A stretch of DNA of 16,248 nucleotides from an uncultured Collinsella sp. GTDB taxonomy: Bacteria > Actinomycetota > Coriobacteriia > Coriobacteriales > Coriobacteriaceae. The position numbers and the translations under genes are program-made. Under the pieces are notes generated by a model. That model was given only the letters and a program-made list of their open reading frames with translations, was not told where the DNA came from and did not search any database. Location: contig CATZEP010000021.1 in NCBI GenBank assembly GCA_958418185.1, forward strand, positions 1 to 16,248. The letters run 5' to 3'. This document shows positions 7,188 through 14,055 of the stretch, piece after piece; position 1 is the stretch's first letter, and each line of letters begins with the position of its first letter.

Positions 7188-7456
7188 TTGGGGACGGAGG
7201 AAAACAGGTCGTTTCGCTCACCACCGACGCCCGTGCAACACCGCCCGCCAAAAAGAACGCCCGTTTACTACGATGAACCGCAAACCTCCGACCATCGGCT
7301 TAATGTGGAAAATAAAACCGCAGGTAGAAGCGTTGACGATTTGCTCAAAACGACGTGTGGTCAGCAGATCCAGTTTCATCGTAGTAATTGGGCATGTTAT
7401 TTGGCAGCGCCGGCAAAGACTGCCCCAAACGACTAGTCGTTTAAGAACGTCCCCAA
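7188..7456. mobile_element. Non-coding inverted-repeat element (MITE/REP-like)
   Basis: The ends are TTGGGGACG (7188-7196) and CGTCCCCAA (7448-7456), and imperfect pairing continues inward (GGTCGTTT against the AAACGACT block). Inside is a second inverted pair: TTACTACGATGAA (7265-7277) with TTCATCGTAGTAA (7375-7387), both bordered by GCCC/GGGC. A perfect 16-bp palindrome, AAACGACTAGTCGTTT, lies at 7427-7442. No transposase and no target duplication are evident, so mobility is inferred only from the nested symmetry. Confidence 0.5.
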
Positions 7457-7459
7457 TGA

Positions 7460-7777
7460 CTAGTGGCGGCGGGCGTTGAGTTCGCCGGCCAGCTCGTCGA
7501 GGGTGATGCCGTAGCGCTCGAGCGTCACGAGCAGGTGGTAGACCAGGTCGCCGGCCTCGTAGCGAATGTGATCGTGGTCGCTATCCTTGCAGGCCATGAT
7601 GACCTCGCTCGCTTCCTCGGCGAGCTTCTTGAGCAGCTCATCCTCGACGTCGGTCAGCAGGCGAGCGGTATAGCTTTCCTGCGGCGACGCGTCGCGACGA
7701 CCATGAATCACCTCGGCCAGTCCCGTCAGCGTCTCGCCGATATTTCCCGGCTGCACGTTAGCTGTTCTGACTCCCAT
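7460..7777 (-). CDS. hisE: Phosphoribosyl-ATP pyrophosphatase
   Basis: Second step of histidine synthesis: converts phosphoribosyl-ATP to phosphoribosyl-AMP and pyrophosphate. The 105-residue all-helical MazG-like protein shows EDELLKKLAEEASEVIMACKD (45-65) and YEAGDLVYHLLV (73-84), giving metal ligands near Glu54, Glu55, Glu58, Glu74 and Asp77. It is a separate protein, not fused to HisI as in enterobacteria. GAGAGG precedes the ATG at 7777. It is the last gene of the operon, 15 nt after the RDAC-like gene, and its stop directly abuts a repeat element. Confidence 0.94.
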   Translation of the reverse strand: MGVRTANVQPGNIGETLTGLAEVIHGRRDASPQESYTARLLTDVEDELLKKLAEEASEVIMACKDSDHDHIRYEAGDLVYHLLVTLERYGITLDELAGELNARRH

Positions 7778-7792
7778 GGTTATTTCCTCTCG

Positions 7793-8020
7793 TTACTGCA
7801 GCGTAAAGTAGGTACCGGTCTCATCGAACCGAGGCTTTGCGCCCTTTTTCTCAAAGAACTCGACGATGACGGCATGGGCCTCATCGAGCCTTTCCTTCTC
7901 GGCCTTGAGCCAAAGCGACTGCGCCCCGCAGGCATCAGTCAGGTGCACGCGGCATGGCACGCCCGCGCGGAGGAGCTCGGTGTTGCAGTCGGCGACCTCG
8001 AACGGCGTCACGACTTTCAT
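7793..8020 (-). CDS. Small RDAC-like protein of unknown function in the his operon
   Basis: A 75-residue soluble protein without signal peptide or membrane helix. It resembles short proteins annotated as the RDAC family, whose function I do not know; here the motif reads HLTDACGAQS (26-35). Cys12, Cys23 and Cys31 are notable for such a small protein. A predicted helix (about 37-59, LKAEKERLDEAHAVIVEFFEKKG) and a basic/aromatic end follow. Its ATG overlaps the hisI stop as ATGA with GGGGGAG upstream, so it is translated coupled to hisI and sits between hisI and hisE. That position suggests a role tied to the phosphoribosyl-AMP steps or to regulation of the pathway, but this is only context. 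It is intact and clearly a real gene. Confidence 0.72.
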   Translation of the reverse strand: MKVVTPFEVADCNTELLRAGVPCRVHLTDACGAQSLWLKAEKERLDEAHAVIVEFFEKKGAKPRFDETGTYFTLQ

Positions 8021-8358
8021 CGCACTCCCCCTTCCACGCGCTTAAAGAAGCAGGTACGGTTGCCGGTATGGCAGGCCGGGCCCGGCGAGTCGACCTTGAC
8101 CAGCAGCGTATCGCTATCGCAGTCGGCCCAGAGCTCCTTGACCTCCTGCATGTTGCCGCTCGTCGCGCCCTTGTTCCAGAGCTCCTGGCGGCTGCGGCTC
8201 CAAAACCACGTGGTCCCGGTCTTGAGCGTCAGCCCCACCGATTCCTCGTTCATCCAGGCAACCATGAGTACCTCGCCGGTGTCATACTGCTGAACCACGC
8301 AAGGAATCAATCCTTTGGCGTCGTATTTAAGATCCGCTGGAGTAGTAATTTCTCTCAT
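8017..8358 (-). CDS. hisI: Phosphoribosyl-AMP cyclohydrolase
   Basis: Third step of the pathway: opens the adenine ring of phosphoribosyl-AMP. The 113-residue protein has WFWSRSRQELWNKGATSGN (51-69), the metal motif ADCDSD (78-83) and GPACHTGNRTCF (93-104). Cys80, Cys96 and Cys103 are the expected zinc ligands and the Asp residues of ADCDSD the expected magnesium ligands. The ATG at 8358 is chosen; the frame extends to 8427, but that part lies in an intergenic palindrome. The upstream GGGGAA is a modest binding site. The stop overlaps the RDAC-like start. An unusually wide 142-nt gap separates it from hisF. Confidence 0.95.
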   Translation of the reverse strand: MREITTPADLKYDAKGLIPCVVQQYDTGEVLMVAWMNEESVGLTLKTGTTWFWSRSRQELWNKGATSGNMQEVKELWADCDSDTLLVKVDSPGPACHTGNRTCFFKRVEGGVR

Positions 8359-8400
8359 TTCAATTCCCCAATTTAAACATCGCCGGTCGGCGAGGGTTGT

Positions 8401-8490
8401 CCAGGTGCCCGAGATTCCGAGCGACAAGCCCGACGACGCGTACTTAAGTACGCGAGGAGGGTTGGAGCCGGAAGATAGGGTGCCTGGGCA
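8401..8490. repeat. Intercistronic palindrome between hisF and hisI
   Basis: A perfect 18-bp palindrome, CGCGTACTTAAGTACGCG (8437-8454), is centred in a longer imperfect inverted repeat. TCCG...CAAGCCC on the left is mirrored by GGGTTG...CCGGA on the right, and CCAGGTGCCC (8401-8410) is partly mirrored by GGGTGCCTGG (8478-8487). It occupies most of the hisF-hisI gap and could form a large hairpin in the his mRNA. No T-run follows in the operon direction, so it is not called a terminator. Confidence 0.75.
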
Positions 8491-8500
8491 AGCCGCAGCA

Positions 8501-9283
8501 TTAGAAGTCCAACCTCACAGGAATACCTTGAGAGGCCATATACTCTTTGACTTCGCGAATGCTGAAGGTTCCAAAGTGAAAGACGCTCGCCGCCAGCACG
8601 GCGTCGGCCTCGCCCTCGATCACGCCCTCGGCAAAATGCTCGAGCGTACCCACGCCGCCGCTCGCGATGACGGGAATCGGCACCGCGCGCGCCACGGCGC
8701 GAGTGAGCGCCAAATCAAAGCCGGCCTTGGTGCCGTCGCGATCCATGCTGGTCAGCAGGATCTCGCCGGCGCCACGACGAACCGCTTCCTCGGCCCACGC
8801 CACCGCGTCGATACCCGTGGCGTTGCGGCCTCCTGCGGTAAAGACCTCCCACTTATCAGCGCCCGGCTCCCCAGGCAGCCCCACGCGCTTGGCATCGATT
8901 GCCACGACCACGGCCTGACTGCCAAACGCCGCGGCAGCCTGGCTGATCAGCGACGGGTCGCGCACGGCCGCCGAGTTGAGCGACACCTTGTCGGCACCGG
9001 CTGCAACCATGGTGCGCATGCCCGCCAGGTCGCGAAAGCCGCCGCCCACGGTATAGGGAATAGCGAGCTCCTCGGCAGCATGCGCCGCCATCTCGATAGT
9101 CGTCGCGCGGTTGTCGCTCGTGGCGGTAACTTCCAAAAATACGACCTCGTCCGCACCCTCGCGGTCGTAGGCGCGCGCCAGCTCCACCGGATCGCCCGCA
9201 TCGCGCAGGCTCACAAAGTTGACGCCCTTGACCACGCGGCCGTCCTTGACGTCCAGACAGGGAATCACGCGTTTGGTAAGCAT
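8501..9283 (-). CDS. hisF: Imidazole glycerol phosphate synthase, cyclase subunit
   Basis: With HisH forms the synthase that turns PRFAR and glutamine-derived ammonia into imidazole glycerol phosphate and AICAR. The 260-residue TIM barrel begins MLTKRVIPCLDVKDGRVVKG; catalytic acids Asp11 and Asp130 (VVAIDAKR) are present. Phosphate-binding loops are GGGFRD (80-84 region) and IASGGVGTLEHF (206-217). The length is normal. The ATG at 9283 has GGGGAGGAG upstream, inside the end of hisA, with a 3-nt gap to the hisA stop, so coupling is likely. Confidence 0.98.
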   Translation of the reverse strand: MLTKRVIPCLDVKDGRVVKGVNFVSLRDAGDPVELARAYDREGADEVVFLEVTATSDNRATTIEMAAHAAEELAIPYTVGGGFRDLAGMRTMVAAGADKVSLNSAAVRDPSLISQAAAAFGSQAVVVAIDAKRVGLPGEPGADKWEVFTAGGRNATGIDAVAWAEEAVRRGAGEILLTSMDRDGTKAGFDLALTRAVARAVPIPVIASGGVGTLEHFAEGVIEGEADAVLAASVFHFGTFSIREVKEYMASQGIPVRLDF

Positions 9284-9286
9284 GGG

Positions 9287-10030
9287 CTACTCCTCCCCTC
9301 GGGCGGCGGCCAGCGCCTGTGCCAGCGTAAAGTTGCCCTCGTAGAGCGCACGACCGGTAATGGCACCTTCAATCGCGCCCTCACCCACCGCGGCCAGCGC
9401 ACGGATGTCGTCGAGCGTCGAGATGCCGCCCGAAGCCACGACGGGAAAGCCCGCGACCTCGGCGACATGGCGATACGCCGCCACATCGATGCCCGTCTGC
9501 ATGCCATCGCGCGCGATGTCGGTGTACACCAGATGCTTAAAGCCCAGCTCGGTAAGCTGCGCCACGGCATCGTCGAGCGCCACGCCCGCGCCGTCACGCC
9601 AGCCATTCACCTTAACCTGGCCGTCGCGTGCGGCAATGTCAGCCACCAGCAACTCGCCAAAACCTTGGGCTGCCACCTCGGCAAAACCCGGCTCGGTCAC
9701 GAGCACGGTACCCAGTGCAATGCGGCGAGCGCCATAGCCGGCCAGCTCGTCGATGCGCGCGAGCGAGCGAACGCCGCCGCCCACATCCACGGACAGACCA
9801 TCGACGCCGCAGATGGCCTCGATCGCTGCCGAGTTGGCAGCGCACGCGTCCTCGTCCTCGCCAAAGGCAGCGGACAGGTCGACGACATGCACCCAGCTTG
9901 CGCCCTGCTCGGCAAAGGAGCGGGCGACGGCCACGGGGTCGTCGGAATATACCTTGCAGCGGCTCCGGTCGCCGCGCTCCAAGCGCACGACCTTGCCGCC
10001 GATCAAATCGATTGCGGGAAACAGAATCAT
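9287..10030 (-). CDS. hisA: ProFAR isomerase (phosphoribosylformimino-AICAR-P isomerase)
   Basis: Catalyses the Amadori isomerisation of ProFAR to PRFAR, the substrate of HisF/HisH. The 247-residue TIM barrel begins MILFPAIDLIGGKVVRLERG with Asp8 as the catalytic base; Asp131 (VADIAARDG) is the likely partner acid. VDVGGGVRS (81-89) and VASGGIST (198-205) are phosphate-binding loops. Some Actinobacteria use PriA, which also does the TrpF reaction; I cannot tell from sequence alone whether this enzyme has dual activity. Its ATG overlaps the hisH stop as ATGA. Confidence 0.96.
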   Translation of the reverse strand: MILFPAIDLIGGKVVRLERGDRSRCKVYSDDPVAVARSFAEQGASWVHVVDLSAAFGEDEDACAANSAAIEAICGVDGLSVDVGGGVRSLARIDELAGYGARRIALGTVLVTEPGFAEVAAQGFGELLVADIAARDGQVKVNGWRDGAGVALDDAVAQLTELGFKHLVYTDIARDGMQTGIDVAAYRHVAEVAGFPVVASGGISTLDDIRALAAVGEGAIEGAITGRALYEGNFTLAQALAAARGEE

Positions 10031-10728
10031 CGGCCAACCTCCTCGACGATGCTGACGAAATTCTTAAGGATGCGCTGACCCAGCGCGGAGGATTTCTCGG
10101 GATGGAACTGGCAGCCCCACACGTTGCCGTGGCGCACGATGCACGGGAAACTCCGCGTATAGTGCGTGCGCGCCAGCACATCGGCGGCATCGGCATCGTC
10201 GGCCACCGCATAGCTGTGGGTGAAGTACATGTTGGCACCCTCGGCAAAACCGGCAAGCAGCGGATCGGCCGCACCGGCGGGCGTCATGTGCACCTGGTCC
10301 CAGCCCACGTGCGGCACCTTAAGGCGACTCGATTCCAAGCGCGTGCACGAGCCGCGCATAAAACCCAGGCCATCGACCCAGGGGCCACCGGCCTGCTCGG
10401 AGGCGTTGCCATCGGCGACCACACCCTCGTCCGCAGGCACGCCCTCGTTGCCGCGCTCAAAAAATAATTGAAGGCCCAGGCAGATGCCGAGCAGCGGAGT
10501 TCCGGCGGCGACGGCATCGAGCACGGCCGCCTCCTCGCCGCTCCGACGCATAAAGGCGATCGCGTCATAGAACGCGCCCACACCCGGAATGACCAGGCCG
10601 TCGGCGTTGCGGATCTGCTCTGGATCGTCCGACGTGCAGGCAGCGGCACCGGCGCGCACAAGCCCGCGCACGACGCTCAACAAGTTGCCCTTGTGGTAGT
10701 CGACCACCACGATCTTCGGTTCGCCCAC
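10027..10728 (-). CDS. hisH: Imidazole glycerol phosphate synthase, glutamine amidotransferase subunit
   Basis: Releases ammonia from glutamine and channels it to HisF. The 233-residue class I amidotransferase shows the nucleophile Cys83 in GICLGLQLFF, and His209 and Glu211 in CQFHPEKSS. VIPGVGAFYDA (47-57) forms the oxyanion region. Residues about 92-118 form a longer loop than I expect for the family. The GTG at 10728 is chosen because GGGAGGAG (10733-10740) lies 4 nt upstream and the protein starts at once with GEPKIVVVDYHKGN; ATGs further up (10767, 10749) would take the start into the hairpin region. It ends in an ATGA overlap with hisA. Confidence 0.95.
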   Translation of the reverse strand: MGEPKIVVVDYHKGNLLSVVRGLVRAGAAACTSDDPEQIRNADGLVIPGVGAFYDAIAFMRRSGEEAAVLDAVAAGTPLLGICLGLQLFFERGNEGVPADEGVVADGNASEQAGGPWVDGLGFMRGSCTRLESSRLKVPHVGWDQVHMTPAGAADPLLAGFAEGANMYFTHSYAVADDADAADVLARTHYTRSFPCIVRHGNVWGCQFHPEKSSALGQRILKNFVSIVEEVGR

Positions 10729-10732
10729 GCGA

Positions 10733-10740
10733 CTCCTCCC
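10733..10740 (-). promoter_or_regulatory. Ribosome binding site for a GTG start of hisH
   Basis: GGGAGGAG on the minus strand lies 4 nt before the GTG at 10728. It supports the non-ATG start over in-frame upstream ATGs, which have no Shine-Dalgarno match. Confidence 0.65.
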
Positions 10741-10755
10741 TTTTCCCATCATCCA

Positions 10756-10794
10756 AAACCACCACAAAGGGGACAGGCACCTTTGTGGTGGTTT
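10756..10794. repeat. 15-bp perfect hairpin between hisB and hisH (REP-like)
   Basis: AAACCACCACAAAGG (10756-10770) pairs perfectly with CCTTTGTGGTGGTTT (10780-10794) around a 9-nt loop. The plus strand reads GGGGACAGGCACC through the loop, a motif that recurs in REP-type repeats of diverse bacteria as I recall. In the operon direction the stem is followed by TTTT then GG, so a weak terminator or attenuator role is possible. It fills most of the 80-bp hisB-hisH gap. Confidence 0.8.
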
Positions 10795-10808
10795 GTGCGA
10801 TCCGTCAG

Positions 10809-11396
10809 CTACAGCGAGCCCTTGGTGCTGGGGATGCCCTGCACGCGGGGATCGAGCTCGCAGGCGCGGCGCATCGTGCGGCCCACGGCCTTAAAGGCGG
10901 CCTCGATAATGTGATGCGAGTTGCCGCCCGCCAGCTCGCGCACGTGCAGCGTGAGCTTGGCATCGCGCGCAAAGGCATAGAAGAACTCAACGGCCAGCTC
11001 GGTATCGAAGCTGCCCACGCGCTCAGTCGGCACGGGCAGCTCGCAATAGGCCTGCCCGCGGCCCGAGATATCCACGGCGGCCATCACGAGCGTCTCGTCC
11101 ATGGCGATCGCCGCGTCGGCAAAGCGCGTAATACCCACCTTGTCGCTCAGCGCCTGGCAAAACGCCTCGCCCAGCACAATGCCCGTGTCCTCGACGGTGT
11201 GATGCGCATCGACCTCAACGTCACCTACCGCATGCACCGTCAAATCAAACAGGCCATGGCGGCCAAAGGCGTTGAGCATGTGGTCGAAAAACGGCACGCC
11301 GGTCGAGATATCGCACGTACCGGTTCCGTCCAGGTCGAGCTTTACGACAATGTCGGTCTCCCCCGTCTTGCGAGTCACCTCGGCATAACGGCCCAT
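10809..11396 (-). CDS. hisB: Imidazoleglycerol-phosphate dehydratase
   Basis: Dehydrates imidazole glycerol phosphate to imidazole acetol phosphate. The 195-residue monofunctional enzyme has the manganese motifs DAHHTVEDTG (His65, His66, Glu69) and NSHHIIEAAFK (His161, His162, Glu165), plus FFDHML (36-41). No N-terminal HAD phosphatase domain is present, unlike the bifunctional HisB of E. coli. The ATG at 11396 follows the hisC stop directly with no gap (TAGATG), and AAGGAGGAG lies just upstream, so translation should be coupled to hisC. Confidence 0.98.
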   Translation of the reverse strand: MGRYAEVTRKTGETDIVVKLDLDGTGTCDISTGVPFFDHMLNAFGRHGLFDLTVHAVGDVEVDAHHTVEDTGIVLGEAFCQALSDKVGITRFADAAIAMDETLVMAAVDISGRGQAYCELPVPTERVGSFDTELAVEFFYAFARDAKLTLHVRELAGGNSHHIIEAAFKAVGRTMRRACELDPRVQGIPSTKGSL

Positions 11397-12512
11397 CTAC
11401 ATCTCCTCCTTCACCAGCGCGGCAAACGCAGCCAGCACCTCGTCGTTTTCCTGCGGGGTACCCACGGTAATGCGCAGACAGTCCGCAAGCCCCGGCGCGT
11501 AGCTAAAGTCGCGCACCAAAATCGAATACTCGTCGCGCAGACGCTCACGCACGCGCGTGGCGTGCGGCGTACGCACAAGCACGAAGTTCGCCGCGCTCGG
11601 CCATGCCTCCACGGGTAGACCCTCGGCAGCCATCGCGCGCAGGGCGCACAGCTCGCGCTCGCGCTCGGATGCGACCTGTGCCACCACGGGCGCGTACGCA
11701 TCGCGGGCACGCACGCAGGCAAGCGCGGCGGCCTGGCTCAGCACGTTAACCGAGTAGATCTGGCGAATCGCCGCGAACACGTCGATGACCTCCGGTGCCG
11801 CGATCACGTAACCCAGACGCGTTCCGGCGGCACCAAACGCCTTGGACAGCGTATGCAGAATCACCAGGTTGGGATGCTCGGCGATAAGTCCCTGCGCCGT
11901 GGTGGCCGCGCCAAACGAATCGTCGGCAAACTCAACGTAGGCCTCGTCGACCATTACCATGCCGGGGCACGCATCGCACAGCGCCGCGACAAAGTCGAGT
12001 GGCGCCACGTCGCCCGTGGGGTTATTGGGCGAGGTCACGATTGCCAGGTTGCACTCGGGCGCCGCCGCGAGCACGGCCGCTTGGTCGAGCTCAAAGGTCG
12101 CGGGGTCGCGCCACACGTCGCGCACCTCGGTCTGGCAGAGCGACGCAAAGAACGCGTACTCGCTAAAGCACGGCGGGCAGTTGAGCAGGGTCCGTCCCGC
12201 GCCGCCAAACGCCAGCAGGTAGTTATAGAGCAGCTCGTCACCGCCATTACCCACGCAGACATTCTCGCGCGCCACACCATGCCAAGCGGCAAGCTCGTCG
12301 CGCAGGTCACAGGACATGGGATCGGGATAGCGGTTGAGCGGTGTAGCGGCCAGGGCGGCGTCGACCGCCTCGCGCACGCCAGCCGGCACGGGATAGGTGT
12401 TCTCGTTGGCCGAAAGGCTGATGCGCGTGGGCGTAAAGTTGGGATCGTAGGGCTCAATACCGGCCAGGTAAGGCTGGACGAGCCCCTTCATGCGGGGCGT
12501 CAGCTCGGCCAT
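11397..12512 (-). CDS. hisC: Histidinol-phosphate aminotransferase
   Basis: PLP enzyme that transaminates imidazole acetol phosphate with glutamate to histidinol phosphate. The 371-residue fold type I protein shows SANENTYPVP (34-43), YPDP (62-65), SPNNPTGD (161-168), VDEAYVEF (188-195), the PLP-binding Lys224 in TLSKAFGAAGTRLGY with Arg232, and LRITVGTPQEN (346-356). The ATG at 12512 is chosen because AAGGAGG lies 6 nt before it; the longer frame to 12596 would overlap the hisD end. One nucleotide separates it from the hisD stop. Confidence 0.97.
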   Translation of the reverse strand: MAELTPRMKGLVQPYLAGIEPYDPNFTPTRISLSANENTYPVPAGVREAVDAALAATPLNRYPDPMSCDLRDELAAWHGVARENVCVGNGGDELLYNYLLAFGGAGRTLLNCPPCFSEYAFFASLCQTEVRDVWRDPATFELDQAAVLAAAPECNLAIVTSPNNPTGDVAPLDFVAALCDACPGMVMVDEAYVEFADDSFGAATTAQGLIAEHPNLVILHTLSKAFGAAGTRLGYVIAAPEVIDVFAAIRQIYSVNVLSQAAALACVRARDAYAPVVAQVASERERELCALRAMAAEGLPVEAWPSAANFVLVRTPHATRVRERLRDEYSILVRDFSYAPGLADCLRITVGTPQENDEVLAAFAALVKEEM

Positions 12513-12513
12513 A

Positions 12514-13950
12514 TTAGGCCTCCTTGCCAGTCGCGCCGGCGCCATCAGCGCTCGTAGCCGCCAGGTCCACGCCCTCGGCGACCATCGCCACGGCATCTCC
12601 CGGCCAGGCGACCTTGGTCAGGTCGGCCGCGGCCAGAGACTCGGCACTCACGGCATCCTCGCCCTGCTCCAGCACGCGGCGACGCAGCGCGGCGGATAGC
12701 GCGTGCGCCCACAGTCCCTCGGCCTCGGCCAGGCGCTGCGTAGCGGGAGCGTCGGAGAGCAGGCCCTCGGGTGTATAGCAAATGACGCTCGAGCGCTTGA
12801 CGAACTCTTCGACCGAAAGCGGGTTGGAGAACATGGCCGTACCGCCAGTCGGCAGCGTGTGGTTGGGGCCGGCAACGTAATCGCCAAGCGGCTCGGAGCT
12901 CCAAGCGCCCACAAAGATGGCGCCGGCGTTGCGAATGCCGCCAAGCAGGCCCGTCGCATCCTTGCAGTGCAGCTCCAGGTGCTCGGGCGCCACGGTGTTC
13001 ACCGCCTCGACGGCGGCAGCCATGTCGGCGGCCACCACGATGGCGCCCTCGTTATCGAGCGAGGCGCGCGTGATCTCGGCACGCGGCGACTGCGCCACCA
13101 GGATGTCGATACCCACCTCGACCTCGTGCGCAAACTGCTCGTCGCAGGTCACCAGATAGCAGGCTGCCAGCGGATCGTGCTCGGCCTGGGCCATCAGGTC
13201 GGCCGCGACCACCATGGGCTTGGCCGTGGCATCGGCCAGCACACAGACCTCGGAGGGGCCAGCGACCATATCGATTCCCACGTCGCCGGAGACGATCTGC
13301 TTGGCCGCGGCGACAAAGGCGTTGCCCGGACCGGTGATTTTATCGACGCGCGGAATGGTCTCGGTACCGTACGCCAGCGCGGCCACGGCCTGAGCGCCGC
13401 CCACCATATAGATTTCGTCCACGCCGCCGAGCTTTGCCGCGGCGAGCGTGTAGGGGCTGATCAGGCCGTCTTTTTGCGGCGGAGTCGCCATAACCACGCG
13501 CTTGACGCCGGCGACCTTGGCGGGAATGGCATTCATGAGCACCGTGGAGGGATACTGCGCGCGACCGCCCGGCACGTAGATGCCGGCCGCCGCGAGCGGG
13601 GTCACCTTAACGCCGAGCATCGTGCCGTCCGCACGCGTGGTAAACCAGCTCTGCTCGACCTCGCGCTGGTGGAATTCGCGAATCTGGCGCGCAGCCTTCT
13701 CGAGCGCGGCGACAAAAGCCGGGTCGAGGCCTTCGAGCGCGGCATCAATCTGCTCTTGCGGCAGACGGAAGCTCTGCAGCTCAACACCGTCAAAACGCCG
13801 ACAGTAATCGCGCACCGCGGCATCACCGTTGGCGCGCACGTTGGCCACGATATCGCGGGCGGCGTCGACGATGTTTTGCGGCAGCACGCCCTTGCGGTTG
13901 AGCTGGTTGGTAACGAGACGCTCACCGGGAGCAAGCTTGATAGTCTTCAT
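12514..13950 (-). CDS. hisD: Histidinol dehydrogenase
   Basis: Performs the last two steps, oxidising histidinol to histidine with two NAD+. The 478-residue protein has IYVPGGRAQYPST (124-136), the ITGPGNAFVAAAK segment (205-217), AGPSEV (230-235), catalytic Glu323 and His324 (APEHLEL), and zinc ligands Gln255, His258, Asp357 (LGDYVAGPNHT) and His416 (GLWAHA). Compared with about 430 residues in typical enzymes it has a tail of roughly 50 extra residues (from about 427), Ala-rich and acidic at first, probably flexible. The ATG at 13950 follows AGGGGA. It starts 105 bp after the hisZ-hisG stop, a gap that contains a terminator-like hairpin. Confidence 0.97.
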   Translation of the reverse strand: MKTIKLAPGERLVTNQLNRKGVLPQNIVDAARDIVANVRANGDAAVRDYCRRFDGVELQSFRLPQEQIDAALEGLDPAFVAALEKAARQIREFHQREVEQSWFTTRADGTMLGVKVTPLAAAGIYVPGGRAQYPSTVLMNAIPAKVAGVKRVVMATPPQKDGLISPYTLAAAKLGGVDEIYMVGGAQAVAALAYGTETIPRVDKITGPGNAFVAAAKQIVSGDVGIDMVAGPSEVCVLADATAKPMVVAADLMAQAEHDPLAACYLVTCDEQFAHEVEVGIDILVAQSPRAEITRASLDNEGAIVVAADMAAAVEAVNTVAPEHLELHCKDATGLLGGIRNAGAIFVGAWSSEPLGDYVAGPNHTLPTGGTAMFSNPLSVEEFVKRSSVICYTPEGLLSDAPATQRLAEAEGLWAHALSAALRRRVLEQGEDAVSAESLAAADLTKVAWPGDAVAMVAEGVDLAATSADGAGATGKEA

Positions 13951-13982
13951 ATCGGTATCCCCTATCGGTCGAGGTTGTGTTC

Positions 13983-14018
13983 AAAAAACGAGAGGCCGGG
14001 CGGCGGCGCCAACCGGCC
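13983..14018 (-). terminator. Possible attenuating terminator between hisZG and hisD
   Basis: In the operon direction GGCCGG (complement of 14013-14018) pairs with CCGGCC (complement of 13994-13999) around a 13-nt GC-rich loop, then after 5 nt comes a run of six T (13983-13988). The offset between stem and T-run makes it a weak terminator at best. It could lower expression of hisD and later genes relative to hisZG. Confidence 0.4.
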
Positions 14019-14055
14019 CACAGCCCAGACGTTGGGGCGCCCGTGCGTGCTCGCG

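Larger units (their letters stand above)
7095..7459. other. Intergenic region between hisJ and hisE, filled with inverted repeats
   Basis: This 365-bp gap lies between two convergent transcripts. It holds a 26-bp-arm hairpin directly after the phosphatase gene (7107-7175) and an inverted-repeat element (7188-7456) that reaches the hisE stop. A TTG-started 82-codon frame (7188-7436, plus) begins inside the element's end repeat and is not considered a gene. Confidence 0.75.

Noticed and set aside
7188..7436. 82-codon frame starting with TTG
   Set aside because: It starts within the terminal repeat of a palindromic element, lacks family resemblance and has no support for expression.
8315..10078. 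A 587-codon plus-strand open frame opposite hisF and hisA
   Set aside because: Antisense to well-identified genes and composed of low-complexity residues typical of GC-rich shadow frames.
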